The position numbers and the translations under genes are program-made. From contig CM044514.1 in NCBI GenBank assembly GCA_024364805.1, positions 21,036,387-21,057,702 on the forward strand: a stretch of DNA of 21,316 nt, written 5' to 3'. The stretch is from Euprymna scolopes (lineage: Eukaryota; Mollusca; Cephalopoda; Sepiida; Sepiolidae). Below, piece by piece: positions 1 through 9,612 of this stretch; position 1 is the stretch's first letter, and each line of letters opens with the position of its first letter. Under the pieces are notes generated by a model, which did no database searches, was not told where the DNA came from, and saw only the letters and a list, made by a program, of their open reading frames with translations.

Positions 1-36
1 TGCAACGTTTCGTCGATGGGACAGAGGCTGAAGCTT

Positions 37-3000
37 AAATATATACTTAAATATTTTAATATAAATAGATAATTAAAGATTTTAATTTAAATATATCATT
101 AAAGTTTCAATATAAATATGCAATATAAAATTTTTTAATATAAATGTACAATGAATTTTTAATATAAATATACAATTAAAGATAAAAATATGAATACATA
201 ATTAAAGATTTTTATATAAGTATATATTTAAAGATTTTAATTTACAAATATAATTAAAGATTTGCATATAAATATATAATTGAAAATTTAAATATATAAT
301 TTTAGATTTTAATATGAATATAAAATTAAAAATATTGATTTAAATATATAATTAAAGATTTTAATAAATATATATAATAGATTTTAATATGAATATATAA
401 TTAAATATTTAAATATAAATATACAATTACAGATTTTAATTAAAATATATAATAAAAAGATTTAAATATAAGTATATTCTTAAAAATTTAGATAAGAATA
501 TATAATTTAATTTGTTCATGTAAATATAAAAGATTTTAATATGAATATATAATTAAAGATTTAAATATAAATATATAATTAAAGATTTAAATATAAATAT
601 ATACTTAAAATTTGAATATAAATATATAATTAAAATAGTTTATATGAATATACAATTAAAGATTTTATGATAAATATATACTTCAAGATTTTACTATGAG
701 AATATAATTAAAGATTTTTATAGGAATATAAATAATTATTATATGAATATATAATGAAATATGTTAATATAAAGATACAATAAAAACATTTTAAATAGGT
801 ATATAAATAAGATTATAATATGAATATATAATTAAAGAGTTTTATGTGAATATATAGTTAAAGATTTTAATATAATATATAAGTCAAGATGTTCATATTA
901 ATATTTTATTAAAGATATTTATATAAATATATAATAAATGATTTAATATCAATATACAATTAACGATATTGATATAAATATATAATTAAAGATTTTGATA
1001 TGGATATATAATTTAAGGTTTGAATTTAAATATATAATAAAAATTTATATATATATAATTAAAATTTTAATATGAATATATAATTAAAGATTTGGAAATA
1101 AATATATAATTAAAGATTTTAATATACATAAAAAATTAAGATATTGATATATAATCAAAGATTTTTATGTAAATATAAAATTAAAGATGTTTTATGAATA
1201 TATAATTATAACTAAGAATTTGGATATCAATATATAATAAAACATTTAAATATATGTATATAATAAAATATTTATGTATAAATATATTAAAGATTTTAAA
1301 TAAACATATAATTAAAATATGGTATAAATATATACATATAAAGATTTTAATATGAATATACAATTAAAAATGTGTATATGAATATATAGTTAAATGAAAT
1401 TGGTATGTATATATTATTAAAGATTTTAATATAAATATACGATTAAACATTTAGATATAAATATATAATAAAAAGTTGTAATGAATATATAATTAAGGCA
1501 TTTGATTAAAAATTTTCAATTACAGATTTTAATATGAAAATATAATTAAAAAATTTAATATGAATATATAATTAAAGATTTTATATAAATACATAATAAA
1601 TAATTTTTATATAAATATATAATTAAACATTTTTATTTAAATATATCATTAAAGATATCAATATAAATATACAATGAAAATTTTTAATATAAATATATAA
1701 TTAAAGATTTTAATATGAATGTAAAATTAATAATTTTACATAAATATATGATTAAAGATTAAAATATGAATATATATTTAAAGATTTTTATATAAGTATA
1801 TATTAAGTCATTTTAATTTAAAAATATAATCAAACATTTTAATATAAATATATAGTTTTAGATATAAATATATAGTTAGAGATTTAATAGATAAAAATAA
1901 TTAAAGATATAGATATAAATATATAATTTAAGATTTTGATATAAATATATAATTAAAGATTTTTATATAAATATATGATAAAAATGTTGATATAAATATA
2001 TAATTAAATATTTTAATATAAATATAAAGTTTAATATTTTAATATATATATATAATTTAAGATTTTTATAAATATGTAATTAAAGATTGTTATTTAAATA
2101 TATCATTAAAGATTTCAATATAAATATACAATGAAAAATAGTAATATAAATATATAATTAAACATTTTTATTTTACTATATCATTAAAGATTTCAATATA
2201 AATATGTAATCAAAAATTTTAATATAATATATAATTAAAGATTTTTATTTAAATTTATCATTAAAGATTACAATATAATATACAATGAAAGATTTTGATA
2301 TAAATATATAATTGAAGATTTTGATATGAATGTAAAATTAATATTTTTACATAAATATATGATTAAAGATTAAAATATGAATATATAATTAAAGATTTTT
2401 ATATAAGTATATATTAAGTCATTTTAATTTGAAAATATAATCAAACATTTTAATATAAATATATAGCTTTAGATTTAAATATATAGTTAGAGATTTAATA
2501 GATAAAAATAATTAAAGATATAGATATAAATATATAATTTAAGATTTTGATATAAATATATAATTAAAGATTTTTATATAAATATATAGCTTTAGATTTT
2601 AATATAAATATATAATTAAAAATGTAGATATTTATATAAAATTAAAGATTTTTATATAAATATATAATTAAAGTTTTGTATATGAATATATAATAAAAGA
2701 TTTTAACATAAATATATAATGACAGATTGTAATGTGAATATATAATTAAAGATAATCATATAAATATATAATTAAAGATTTGTATATTAATATATCCTTA
2801 AACATTTTAATATAAATATTTAATTAAAGATTTTAATCTAAATATATAATTAAAAATTTGTGTATAAATGTAAAATTGAAGATTTTAATATAAATATATA
2901 ATTAAATATTTCACCGTAAATATATAATTAAAGATTTTGATATAAAAATATAAGTAAAGATTTTTATATAAATATATAATTAAAGATTTTGATATAATAT

Positions 3001-3367
3001 ATAAATATAGTTTTTTATATAAATATATAATTAAAGACTTTTATAGAAATATATAATTAAAGTTTTTTAAATAAATATATAATTAAAGAGTTTGATATAA
3101 ATATATACTAAAAGATTTTGATATAAATATATAATTTAATATTTAAATATTAATATACAAGTAAAGATTTTAATGTAAATATATTATTAAAGATTTTTCA
3201 TGAATATACAATTACAGATTTTTATATAAATATCTAATTAAAGAGTTTATTATAAATATATAATTAAAGAGTTTATTATAAATATATAATTAAAGATTTT
3301 AATATGAATATACAATTAAAGATTTTGATATAATATATAATTAAAGATTTTTTATTTTTATATTTAA
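37..3367. repeat. AT-rich minisatellite array, unit about 26 bp
   Basis: A unit containing AATATAAATATATAATTAAA followed by GATTTT recurs head to tail with a period near 26 bases, giving roughly 125 units. Units vary by substitution and by one- or two-base indels (GATTTTAATATGAAT, GATTTTTATATAAGT, AACATTTTAAT). The stretch is almost free of G and C. Short open frames across it are AT-rich noise. The first 36 bases of the window (GCAACGTTTCGTCG and on) are not part of the array, so the left edge lies inside the window. The right edge is cut by the CTAG-ended element starting at 3368, and a short piece of array resumes at 4239. Confidence 0.93.
1635..2596. repeat. Higher-order duplication inside the minisatellite (offset about 611 bp)
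   Basis: A run of diagnostic variant units at about 1635-1985 reappears in the same order at about 2246-2596. The markers TATTAAGTCATTTTAATTT (1801 and 2412) and GATTTAATAGATAAAAATAA (1881 and 2492) are each 611 bases apart. Other shared variants (AATGTAAAATTAAT, TATGATTAAAGATTAAAATA) fall between them. This is a block duplication of about 13 units on top of the 26-bp period. Shorter pieces of the block (TTTATTTAAATATATCATTA and near variants) occur near 78, 1630, 2088, 2166 and 2236. Confidence 0.8.
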
Positions 3368-3820
3368 CTAGCATTTCAGCCCGGTTGTTTGTTGCGCAAA
3401 AAAAAAACAAGTGGTAGTAGGAATGCAGGCTCGAACCTGTACCGTGAAGGAGGAAAAGAATGGGGAAAAAACGTGACGTCGTTGCGGTTACGACTACCGC
3501 CAAACCTTAATTAACTTATGTTTAAGTTAAGGCTAGACAATCGAAAGGAGAGGATCTTTCAAAAATATCGGCGAAAAAAGCGACCCCCTCCCCTGTAGAA
3601 AAGTGCCTTGTTGAAGGGGGAAGATATTAATTTTTTTAGCCAATTTTTTGATATTTGTCGTATGAAAGGTCGAACTTTAAACCAATACTGTTTTTGTCGA
3701 AAGTTTTCCTACTTCGCGGTACGGGTTCGAGCCTGCCTTCCTACTACCACTTGTTGTTGTTTTTGTTTTTGCTCAACATACACATCAAAACACCCGGGCA
3801 ACGCCGGGCTGAAATGCTAG
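3368..3820. mobile_element. Helitron-like non-autonomous element with two outward-facing 3' ends
   Basis: The stretch starts with CTAGCATTTCAGCCCGG and ends with its reverse complement, CCGGGCTGAAATGCTAG. The right end carries a CCCGG/CCGGG hairpin about 8 bases before CTAG, the layout expected of a Helitron 3' end. The inverted similarity runs inward for about 100 bases on each side (GCAGGCTCGAACC on the left, GGTTCGAGCCTGC on the right). The left arm has lost the hairpin loop and about 15 further bases. Read outward, the left CTAG is followed by T, as for AT-targeted Helitron insertion. The interior matches the copy at 4794-5165. A fold-back element or a pol III-derived repeat are alternatives. 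No protein is encoded. Confidence 0.6.
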
Positions 3821-4238
3821 GATATCTATAAAAGTGAATATGTCTGCGTGTCTGTGAGCATTTTCTTGTGCAATAACTCTGTCAATTTTAAGTCTACAAA
3901 CTCGAAATTTGATATACAGGGTACTGAAATTTGGGAAAATATTTGTGACCTGATTTCGGCCAGAAATTTGGCTGTTAGGGGGTCAAACTTCAACGATTTG
4001 ACCTTTTAGAACTCTACCAAACTCCTCCGACAATTTTAGATCCAAACACCTGAAATTTTAGATGTAGGTTTCTTGGACATGGGTCTAACTTAATAACTTG
4101 ATTTGAGCCCCAAACAACAAATGTTATGGGGTCATAAAAGGGGTCAAAGTTTTAAAAATTTACCGCTATTTTTTTTTTTTTTTTTTTTTGCTCAACATAC
4201 ACCTCCAAACACCCGGGCAACGCCGAGCTAAATGCTAG
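3821..4238 (+). mobile_element. Helitron-like non-autonomous unit, tandem with the preceding element
   Basis: This unit starts directly after the CTAG at 3820 with GATATCTATAAAAGTGAA and then a GTCTGCGTGTCTGTGAGC block, followed by low-complexity sequence without a coding frame. It ends in a T run, GCTCAACATACA, a CCCGGGCAACGCCGAG hairpin and CTAG at 4235-4238, followed by T. Its last 50 bases match the right end of the preceding element, so both share one 3' terminus family. The minisatellite resumes immediately after it, so the two units appear to have entered the array as one block. Non-autonomous Helitrons and Helentron-associated elements are known to form head-to-tail arrays. The assignment rests on the termini only. 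Confidence 0.6.
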
Positions 4239-4260
4239 TTAATATATAATTAAAGATTGG
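4239..4260. repeat. Minisatellite remnant right of the insertion
   Basis: TTAATATATAATTAAAGATT is less than one unit of the 37-3367 array. It marks the right-hand edge of the array, displaced by the 871-bp insertion. 4261-4407 is AT-rich with nothing recognisable. Confidence 0.75.
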
Positions 4261-4407
4261 AATAATTTGGAATCTTCTAAAGTTTTCGTAAATATCCTGA
4301 GACTTTGAGAATCTTTTGGATTATCATGCAAAAATTGTTTACCCATCGCCCAAGACTTCAGGCATCATTCATAAGTTTTACTCTATGATTTCTTTGTTGA
4401 AATAGAA

Positions 4408-4700
4408 TGTGTATCGCAAATGTTGCCAAGGTTGCTAAAAAAATAGGTGGCCACCTCTTACCTTGCTAGAAAAAGTCTCACGTCTGCCAGTATACTATAG
4501 CGTTACAAAGCCACCATTCGCTCGTGCATGGTGTATTGTTGATAGCGTCTCCCTTTTGAACAGGGTGCGAAAAAGAATTTTTAATCTAATAAATCCTCTA
4601 CTGTCTGCCAAGCTTCATCCACTGTCCCATCGCAACAGAATCGCATTTCTGTACTTGTTTTGTAAGTAATTCCATGGAATGTGGTTCAATAGAGTAAAAG
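4408..4700 (+). pseudogene. LINE fragment A, Jockey/CR1/L2-like reverse transcriptase C-terminal part
   Basis: The translated remnant reads through the end of the reverse transcriptase domain of an APE-type non-LTR retrotransposon. IANVAKVAKKIGG and then ARKSLTSASIL, YKATIRSCMVYC and LLNRVRKRIFNLINPLL match in order the family pattern (RARxxLTSEAILYLYKATIRPCMEYC, then a D/N-RVQ-R segment, then PLSHRR). The last open stretch runs to a stop at 4667-4669, where a tyrosine or similar codon is expected. Frame changes and a stop (SASIL*RYKATI) show it is dead. It has no 5' part and no recognisable 3' tail. The same family is represented at 6527-7320, 7590-7965, 8146-8560, 13936-14060 and 17206-17716. 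The clade is not certain. Confidence 0.72.
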
Positions 4701-4793
4701 AAAATAGATCTGAACTATGTAACTGCTATAAACCCACTCAGCTCTTTAACGATTAAAATACTATTTCAAACGATAATTATTTATTTATATTGA

Positions 4794-5165
4794 CTAGCCT
4801 TGGTGCCCGGCGTCGCCCGGGTGTTTGTATGTGTGTGTTGAGAAAAAAAAAAGAAGTTGTAGTAATCAGGCAGGCTCGAACTCGTACCACGAAGGAGGAA
4901 AAGAACATTAGAAACAATACGTGACGTCTTTGCCGTTGCGTCCATTGCCAAACCTTAAATGACGAAAGTTTAAATTAACACTAGTCAATCGAAAAGAGGG
5001 GTTGACTTTCGCAAATATGCGCGAAGAAAGTGACCCCCCCTTGTAGAAAAGTGCCTAATTGAGAGTGAAGGAATTAATTTTTTTTGGTTAATATTTCGAT
5101 ATCTGTCGTCCAAAGGGTCAAGCTTTAAAACGATATCGATCTCTTGAAAATTCGTTGCCTATGTG
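4794..5165 (-). mobile_element. Third copy of the CTAG-ended Helitron-like family
   Basis: From CTAG at 4794 the sequence follows the left half of the 3368-3820 element in direct orientation. The shared blocks are a CCCGGCGTCGCCCGGG hairpin, GTGTGTTGAG, an A run, GGCAGGCTCGAAC, AAGGAGGAAAAGAA, ACGTGACGTC, TGCCAAACCTTAA, CAATCGAAA, TGTAGAAAAGTGCCT and ATTAATTTTTTT. Here the hairpin is intact. Read on the minus strand, CTAG is the 3' end and is followed by T (CTAGTCAATATA). The similarity fades after about 5165 and no second inverted end is present, so this copy has only one terminus. It shows that the family is dispersed rather than local to the minisatellite. Confidence 0.65.
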
Positions 5166-5781
5166 GAAAGATTTAGGTTGACATGATGATTGATTGCAAC
5201 GTCTTGTCAGACGAGTGCCACTCCCTCAGACACTTAAAGTTGATCAGCCCAAAAATTACTTCCATCGCCACAGGACCATTTTAATAGACAAATGCCTGAG
5301 GGAGTATCTATACACAGATGATGTTACAGAGTCTTAGCTGTGTACGACGGCTAAGTTTGTACAACAGCTTAGTTCAAAATGTTGAGATCCAGCAACAATC
5401 AAGAGCAAGATAGTCAGCAACAAGTTAAACTGCAGACCAGCTTAATGCGGGTACTGGTCTCCCGCTTTATGTTTTTTACATTAGAGATTTGCTTCTCCTA
5501 GAAAGGTTGCCTTCATCAAGGCTTATGAGAGCCTTCTCCACTCCAACACACACATACATACATACAAACACACACGGTGCTAGTTGGCCTTTGACCTCGA
5601 AAAAGGGGTCATTCGCCCCTTTCAAAGGTCTTGTTTTTAATCCTTCAATGAGACTAGCCACCCTCCTCACCAAACAAGTCTGGTGGGGGAACCAGTATAA
5701 TCGCCGGTGACGCGACCATGAGGCAGGTAGTACTGGGTTACATGGTACCAGTAGCATATGATATGATCTGACATAGAGGCA
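5166..5781. other. Unassigned, probably interspersed-repeat DNA
   Basis: No gene was recognised. A 10-base inverted pair (ACTCCCTCAG at 5220-5229, CTGAGGGAGT at 5296-5305) could form a small hairpin. From about 5470 to 5760 both strands stay open for some distance, including 116 codons on the minus strand. The translation runs into ACAT-repeat residues at both ends (MYVCMHVCMYVC) and has no recognisable domain. It is best read as an interspersed repeat with microsatellite edges. Confidence 0.45.
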
Positions 5782-5826
5782 GACATACATACATACATAC
5801 ATACATACATGCATGCATACATACAT
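5782..5826. repeat. ACAT tetranucleotide microsatellite
   Basis: About eleven copies of ACAT (CATACATACATACATACATA) occur, with two GCAT variants near the right end. It lies at the right edge of the repeat-like stretch before it. Confidence 0.9.
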
Positions 5827-6526
5827 TTAAACATACAGGTGAGATTTATATAATAGATACTGTAGTACCTTTAACGTACGGACGTGCGTTTGTCACGGTT
5901 TCCAGACTATAAATTATTCGATCGGGAGATCCTATTTATTAAAAATGAGGATAGAATGCTAAAGCATACTACGAACGTTAAATTATTATATCAAAAACGT
6001 AATGTAAAAAAATTAAATGATGTCGCTTTTGTGCCGTACATTAAACTAAAATATACTCTCTTTGTCTTTTGGCTAGGATCCATGAGTAGTATCTATACTG
6101 TGTAAAGATAGTATAATCATATCGTGGGGGTTCCGTCCGTGCCGGGTTTATATACAATGGAAATATGTCACAGACTCTTATAAGGATACTGGAGATAAAC
6201 TGTAATAACCAGATATATTTTAACACTACATTAACCAGATTACTTATATAAATAATTTTACAGTTTTAACAAAAGGGCTACAGTAATATCGCGGAGTCTC
6301 CATTAACGCTGAGCGTCTACAGAATGCCCAACAGCATATGAAAGATGCGACTGTAGACTTTCCACAAGTCCTGCTAGTGATGTAATAATGTGGGTCAACG
6401 TTACAATAAAGTGATCTAACTACAGGTAAGAAAGATGGGCGTGGCAGATAGAAAGATTAAGCTTACAAAGTTGCAGAGTTGTATTCGTTTTACACGTACT
6501 ATCACGAAATATGTTTGTTTCATTTT
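5827..6526. other. No recognisable feature
   Basis: The sequence is AT-rich and of normal complexity. The longest frame begins at a GTG (5884-6105, 73 codons) and its translation matches no family that can be recognised. No splice-bounded exon or repeat partner elsewhere in the window was seen. Confidence 0.5.
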
Positions 6527-7320
6527 CACAAGGAAGACACCACTTATCAAGGCCCGAGGACAACTCGAGGATAAGGGTTAATGAATGTGAGGTGGTAGTG
6601 TTGTTATCGTTAATGGTGTAGATTGGCTAGAATTTGGATTATTTAAAGAATACGGCTCAACAAGAACTTGGTTACATTGAAGGCTTCCATATTGTATTTG
6701 ACCGGGAAGCAAACCAGTGGAGCAGTGTTCCACCGGTGGACAGTTCTAGTAACGAAGCCTTCTTTGTGGAATTTATGTTTAGATTTAGGCACAAATAGAG
6801 TACAGAAGAAATTGTTGATAGTGGGTGTAGCTAGTCGAGTGTTGTTTGTGAAAGTTTGACAAGAGGGGCCATAGATTTTAGTCCAGACGAGCACCTGCTA
6901 TAAAAATATCGATAGGGCAGAGACAGGCTCGCAACGTCTATTCTGTGGGAAAGGGGTTTGCAGGAAAGAAAAAAGGGGGCCATGTACTAGGTTTCGAAGC
7001 CCGTTTTTAACTCTATCATAGAGAAATGCGCGGCGGGCAGCTCCTGTCCAGATGTGGTAACAGTACTCCATTTTAAAAGGTACTTAGCTCTTATGCAGAT
7101 AGAGGATCGCATCGACCGGGAGAATGATCCAACCATTTTCCCAGCAATCTTGGCAACAGATTTGATGTATGTGTTCCACTTCAGATCAGGAGTGAAAGTC
7201 AGTTCCAGAAGCTTGTTAAAAAATGGCGCTTTCCAAGACAAGGCCCATTTATTTCAATTGGGGCCAGATGGGACTCAGAGCGATTGTGATTAAAAGAGGG
7301 ATGTACTGGATTTGTGTAAT
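6527..7320 (-). pseudogene. LINE fragment B, Jockey/CR1/L2-like, longest copy of its family here
   Basis: Read on the minus strand, the remnant runs from the reverse transcriptase domain into the 3' UTR: APIEINGPCL, then ELTFTPDLKWNTYIKSVAKI (7205-7145 region), a HIWTGAARRAFL segment, a cysteine-poor SHR-like segment, then TRLATPTINNFFCTLFVP, KHKFHKEGF and VHRWNTAPLVCFP, with the stop at 6643. The 3' UTR ends near 6527 with CTTGATAAGTGGTG on the minus strand. The order of blocks agrees with fragment F at 17206-17716 and fills a segment missing from F. At least three frame changes separate the blocks, so no protein can be made. It is back to back with fragment C, giving an inverted pair. Confidence 0.75.
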
Positions 7321-7589
7321 CATAAATGTTTATAGGTCGACCTATCTTACTTAAGATTCTAGAATTGGTTTGGTTTGGTTGTTTTTTTCTTAGGGCATAT
7401 CAATCCTTTTCGATTAATTTAATGCCGAATCTGGTAATTTTCGTAAAAGTAAAAGTATTTTTACATCTTTAAATATTCATTCATGATTTTTGGTTTGATT
7501 TGCTTTGGTTATTTTGTAAAAGAAGATTGTTGTTTTTGTGGAACATAATAGAGTTTTGCAGACGTAAAAGAAGTAAAAACAATTCTATC

Positions 7590-7965
7590 AAGGTTTGCTG
7601 ATTAGGAAGTCAGTAACTTCAGACTATCGTCTAGCTGAAACCACTATCAATAATTTCCCCCACTCTTTATCTGTGCCTAAACCTAAATATAAATTCCATG
7701 AACAAAGCTTCTTTCTTAGAACTGCATGCTTGTGGAACTCTCTACCGTTTATCTGCTTCCCAACTGACTACAATATCGTCGTTTTCAAGTCCAACGTAAA
7801 CAAGTTCTTGATAAAGCGTCTCTTTAAGTAATCCAATTTACCACATTTCCACTACTAACAATTACTACGATGTTATCACATCGACTTCTGTACACCCAGT
7901 AACTCTTATCCTCAAGTAGCCTCTGGGCCTTGATAAGTGGTGACTCCTATGTAAAAAAAAAAAAA
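7590..7965 (+). pseudogene. LINE fragment C with 3' UTR and poly(A)
   Basis: The copy is 5'-truncated. An open frame ending at 7829-7831 reads DYRLAETTINNFPHSLSVP, KYKFHEQSF, TACLWNSLPF and CFPTDYNIVVFKSNVNKFL, the extreme C-terminus of the same LINE family as fragment B (the WNSLP...CFP...YN...FK..VN pattern). The following 3' UTR carries CCTCTGGGCCTTGATAAGTG and ends in 14 A residues at about 7952-7965. This frame has no stop over 78 codons, so the copy is younger than its neighbours. A six-base AATTCT before the 5' end (near 7580) and after the A run may be a target-site duplication, but it is too short to rely on. Confidence 0.78.
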
Positions 7966-8095
7966 ATTCTGAAAGCACCAGTCTAACATGCCAGAAACAG
8001 TTTCACTCTGACAGCTTCTTTAATTGGACTGCTTAGCTCTGGAATTCCCTTCCTGTTCAGAATTTCTTAAAGAATAGAGTGTAGCATGTGTTATA
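7966..8095 (+). pseudogene. Small LINE C-terminal piece, divergent subfamily
   Basis: The frame from about 7985 reads QFHSDSFFNWTA and LWNSLPVQ, which match the KFHEQSFFLRTACLWNSLP block of fragment C. The flanking residues differ, and it follows directly after the poly(A) of fragment C. It is probably a separate, older insertion of a related subfamily. The assignment rests on about 25 residues. Confidence 0.45.
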
Positions 8096-8145
8096 ATGCT
8101 ACACTTAGTTTATTCTATTCTTCAACTGAAAAAGATCCTACTAGA

Positions 8146-8560
8146 CGGAGGCAATTTCTATTTCTTGACAGGGTACAAAACTGTTTTTGGAATTTAATAG
8201 TCGAGGACCATTTCGCTTCCCTTCTCCCTCTTTTTCACAAAAGAGACGATTCGAATCTGCCTTTTCTCTATCGTTACTTTTATAGTAGGTGCTCGACTGA
8301 GCTCCTATTTATGGTCCCTCCCTGTAAAACGTCCGCAATAACTACTCGCCTAATCACAACAATCGTCAACAACTTCCTTCATACTCTATCGGTGCCTAAA
8401 ACTAAACGAAAATTCCATGAGTAGAGTTTCTGTCCCAATCCGAAACTGCCCGTTTGTGGAACGCAATGCTGTTTGTCTGCTTGTCGGCTGACTATAACAT
8501 GGTCGTCTCCGAATCTAATATGAGTAAAATCCATCTTAGAGATAATCATGTTGACACACC
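8146..8560 (+). pseudogene. LINE fragment D, Jockey/CR1/L2-like C-terminal part
   Basis: The frame ending at 8422-8424 reads LDRVQNCFWNLIV, LFHKRDDSNLPFLYRYFYSR, CSTELLFMVPP and TRLITTIVNNFLHTLSVP, the standard C-terminal sequence of this LINE family. After a stop the similarity continues in another frame (LWNAM, ADYNMVV) to about 8560. Compared with F at 17454 (HRRDVASLSLLYRYFHGKC), the SHRRDVASL block is mutated to FHKRDDSNL. Its 3' UTR is not contiguous. A different repeat (8684-8855) follows, and a tail of the family type is found only at 9030-9107. Confidence 0.7.
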
Positions 8561-8683
8561 GATTCTTATTAGATCATCGTCAAAGTTAAACAACGTTGTG
8601 TCTGGTCAGTACCAGATGGGTAACTAATTTGGGAATTCCAGGTGCTCTATTTAGGAGGACGGCGACACTTCTCTGCAAGAGTT

Positions 8684-8855
8684 CCTATTTACAATGCCTC
8701 CCCACGGGACAGAGTTAGACACCAGGATCGTTTTTTAATGTGGAGAAAAGGAACAAAAATAAAAATTGCCTCAGTCGTGAAGGATTTCTCCTCCACTGAC
8801 AGAGAACAAGAAATTGAAGTGCAGCATCTGAAGAACAGATATTACACTTTGATCT
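8684..8855 (+). repeat. Copy 1 of a short SINE-like repeat (partner at 16085-16269)
   Basis: From CCTATTTACAATGC to CACTTTGATCT this stretch matches the reverse complement of 16085-16269 across its whole length. Shared blocks include GGGACAGAGTTAGACA, GTGGAGAAAAGGAACAAAAA, GAAGGATTTCTCCTCCACTG and GAAGAACAGAT. An 89-codon frame (8642-8911) runs through it but is not shared with the partner, so it is not taken as a gene. No target-site duplication is seen around this copy. Confidence 0.75.
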
Positions 8856-9029
8856 TGCCCGCGTCATCTCCCTATAATGGGGATATACACGTTATTGGGA
8901 ACCGCTTGTGAATTTCATACTCCCATGAAACTTCCTCCTTCACAGGAAATAGGTTAAGTCCGCCCAGGGTTAGTGCCACAGTTTGATTATTTTTCATATT
9001 AGGCCGTCCGCTTAAATAATGTATGCCCT
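8856..9029. other. Unassigned
   Basis: No recognisable gene or repeat partner in the window. It lies between the SINE-like copy and a LINE-type 3' tail, so it may be the rest of one insertion. Confidence 0.4.
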
Positions 9030-9107
9030 AGTCATGTTCCACGATAAGTGATCATGTCTCACCATTCACTATTCAGTTCTTGATAAGTGGTGACCTGCCA
9101 AGTAAAA
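9030..9107 (+). repeat. LINE 3' tail (CTTGATAAGTGGTGAC family) with A run
   Basis: CAGTTCTTGATAAGTGGTGA and then CCTGCCAAGT and nine A residues match the 3' ends of LINE fragment C (7933-7965) and, inverted, fragment B (about 6530-6550). It may be the displaced 3' end of fragment D, or the tail of a non-autonomous element that borrows the LINE's end. Confidence 0.65.
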
Positions 9108-9191
9108 AAAAAGTAGATTTTCCTCATATTAAAAACCGGCTTATTAATATTGATAGGAATTATTTTGCAGCAAGATGGAATTTATCTAACA

Positions 9192-9540
9192 TGTTCGATG
9201 CTCTCTGCTGAAGGCAAGAAATGAGACACTCACAAAACAACAAAACCTACCAAGACAAACTTTATTGATGTTGTGTCTGTATCAATAACAACACGAACGC
9301 AGAAAGTAAAGCTAAAACAAATATATTAAGACGAAAAGATAATACATATTTACAAAGGTGCAGTTGTACTGCAGTTGAAAGATTGTCCGGCAGAGGGCGT
9401 GTTAAAGTCTTTCATGGAGCAACCGGCACATGCGTCTTGCCTATCCGGCGTTCGGACACAGCTCCCCGGTCTTGCTAACTTGATACCTTTATCTATATCT
9501 TTTCACCCACGTATGCTAATTAGTGGGCGTCTCCACAACA
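9192..9540 (-). mobile_element. Possible solo LTR of an old LTR retroelement
   Basis: The 349-bp stretch begins TGTT and ends AACA, the short inverted TG..CA termini typical of LTRs. On the minus strand it starts TGTTGTGGAGACG, has a TATA-like GATATAGATAAAG in the first third and an AATAAA signal (CATCAATAAAGTTTG) in the last quarter, followed by a T/G-rich stretch. Its base composition is less AT-rich than the surroundings. No matching target duplication, internal region or second LTR is seen, so it would be a solo, weathered copy. The family is not determined (BEL/Pao or Ty3-like both possible). Confidence 0.35.
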
Positions 9541-9612
9541 ATTGATACACAGGATATTATTGCGAAATAGTGCGCCATCTCGCGTCCAACTTGGAGCGGG
9601 TAGTTGCTTCTA

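Noticed and set aside
37-3367. A CRISPR-like array, considered because of the regular repeat of about 26 bp
   Set aside because: There are no unique spacers; units are contiguous, and the sequence is eukaryotic minisatellite DNA.
5476-5826. 116-codon minus-strand frame (with a shorter plus-strand frame opposite)
   Set aside because: It runs into ACAT-repeat coding at both ends, has no recognised domain, and the stretch looks like an interspersed repeat.
8642-8911. 89-codon plus-strand frame
   Set aside because: It lies across the SINE-like repeat, and the homologous copy at 16085-16269 does not keep the frame.
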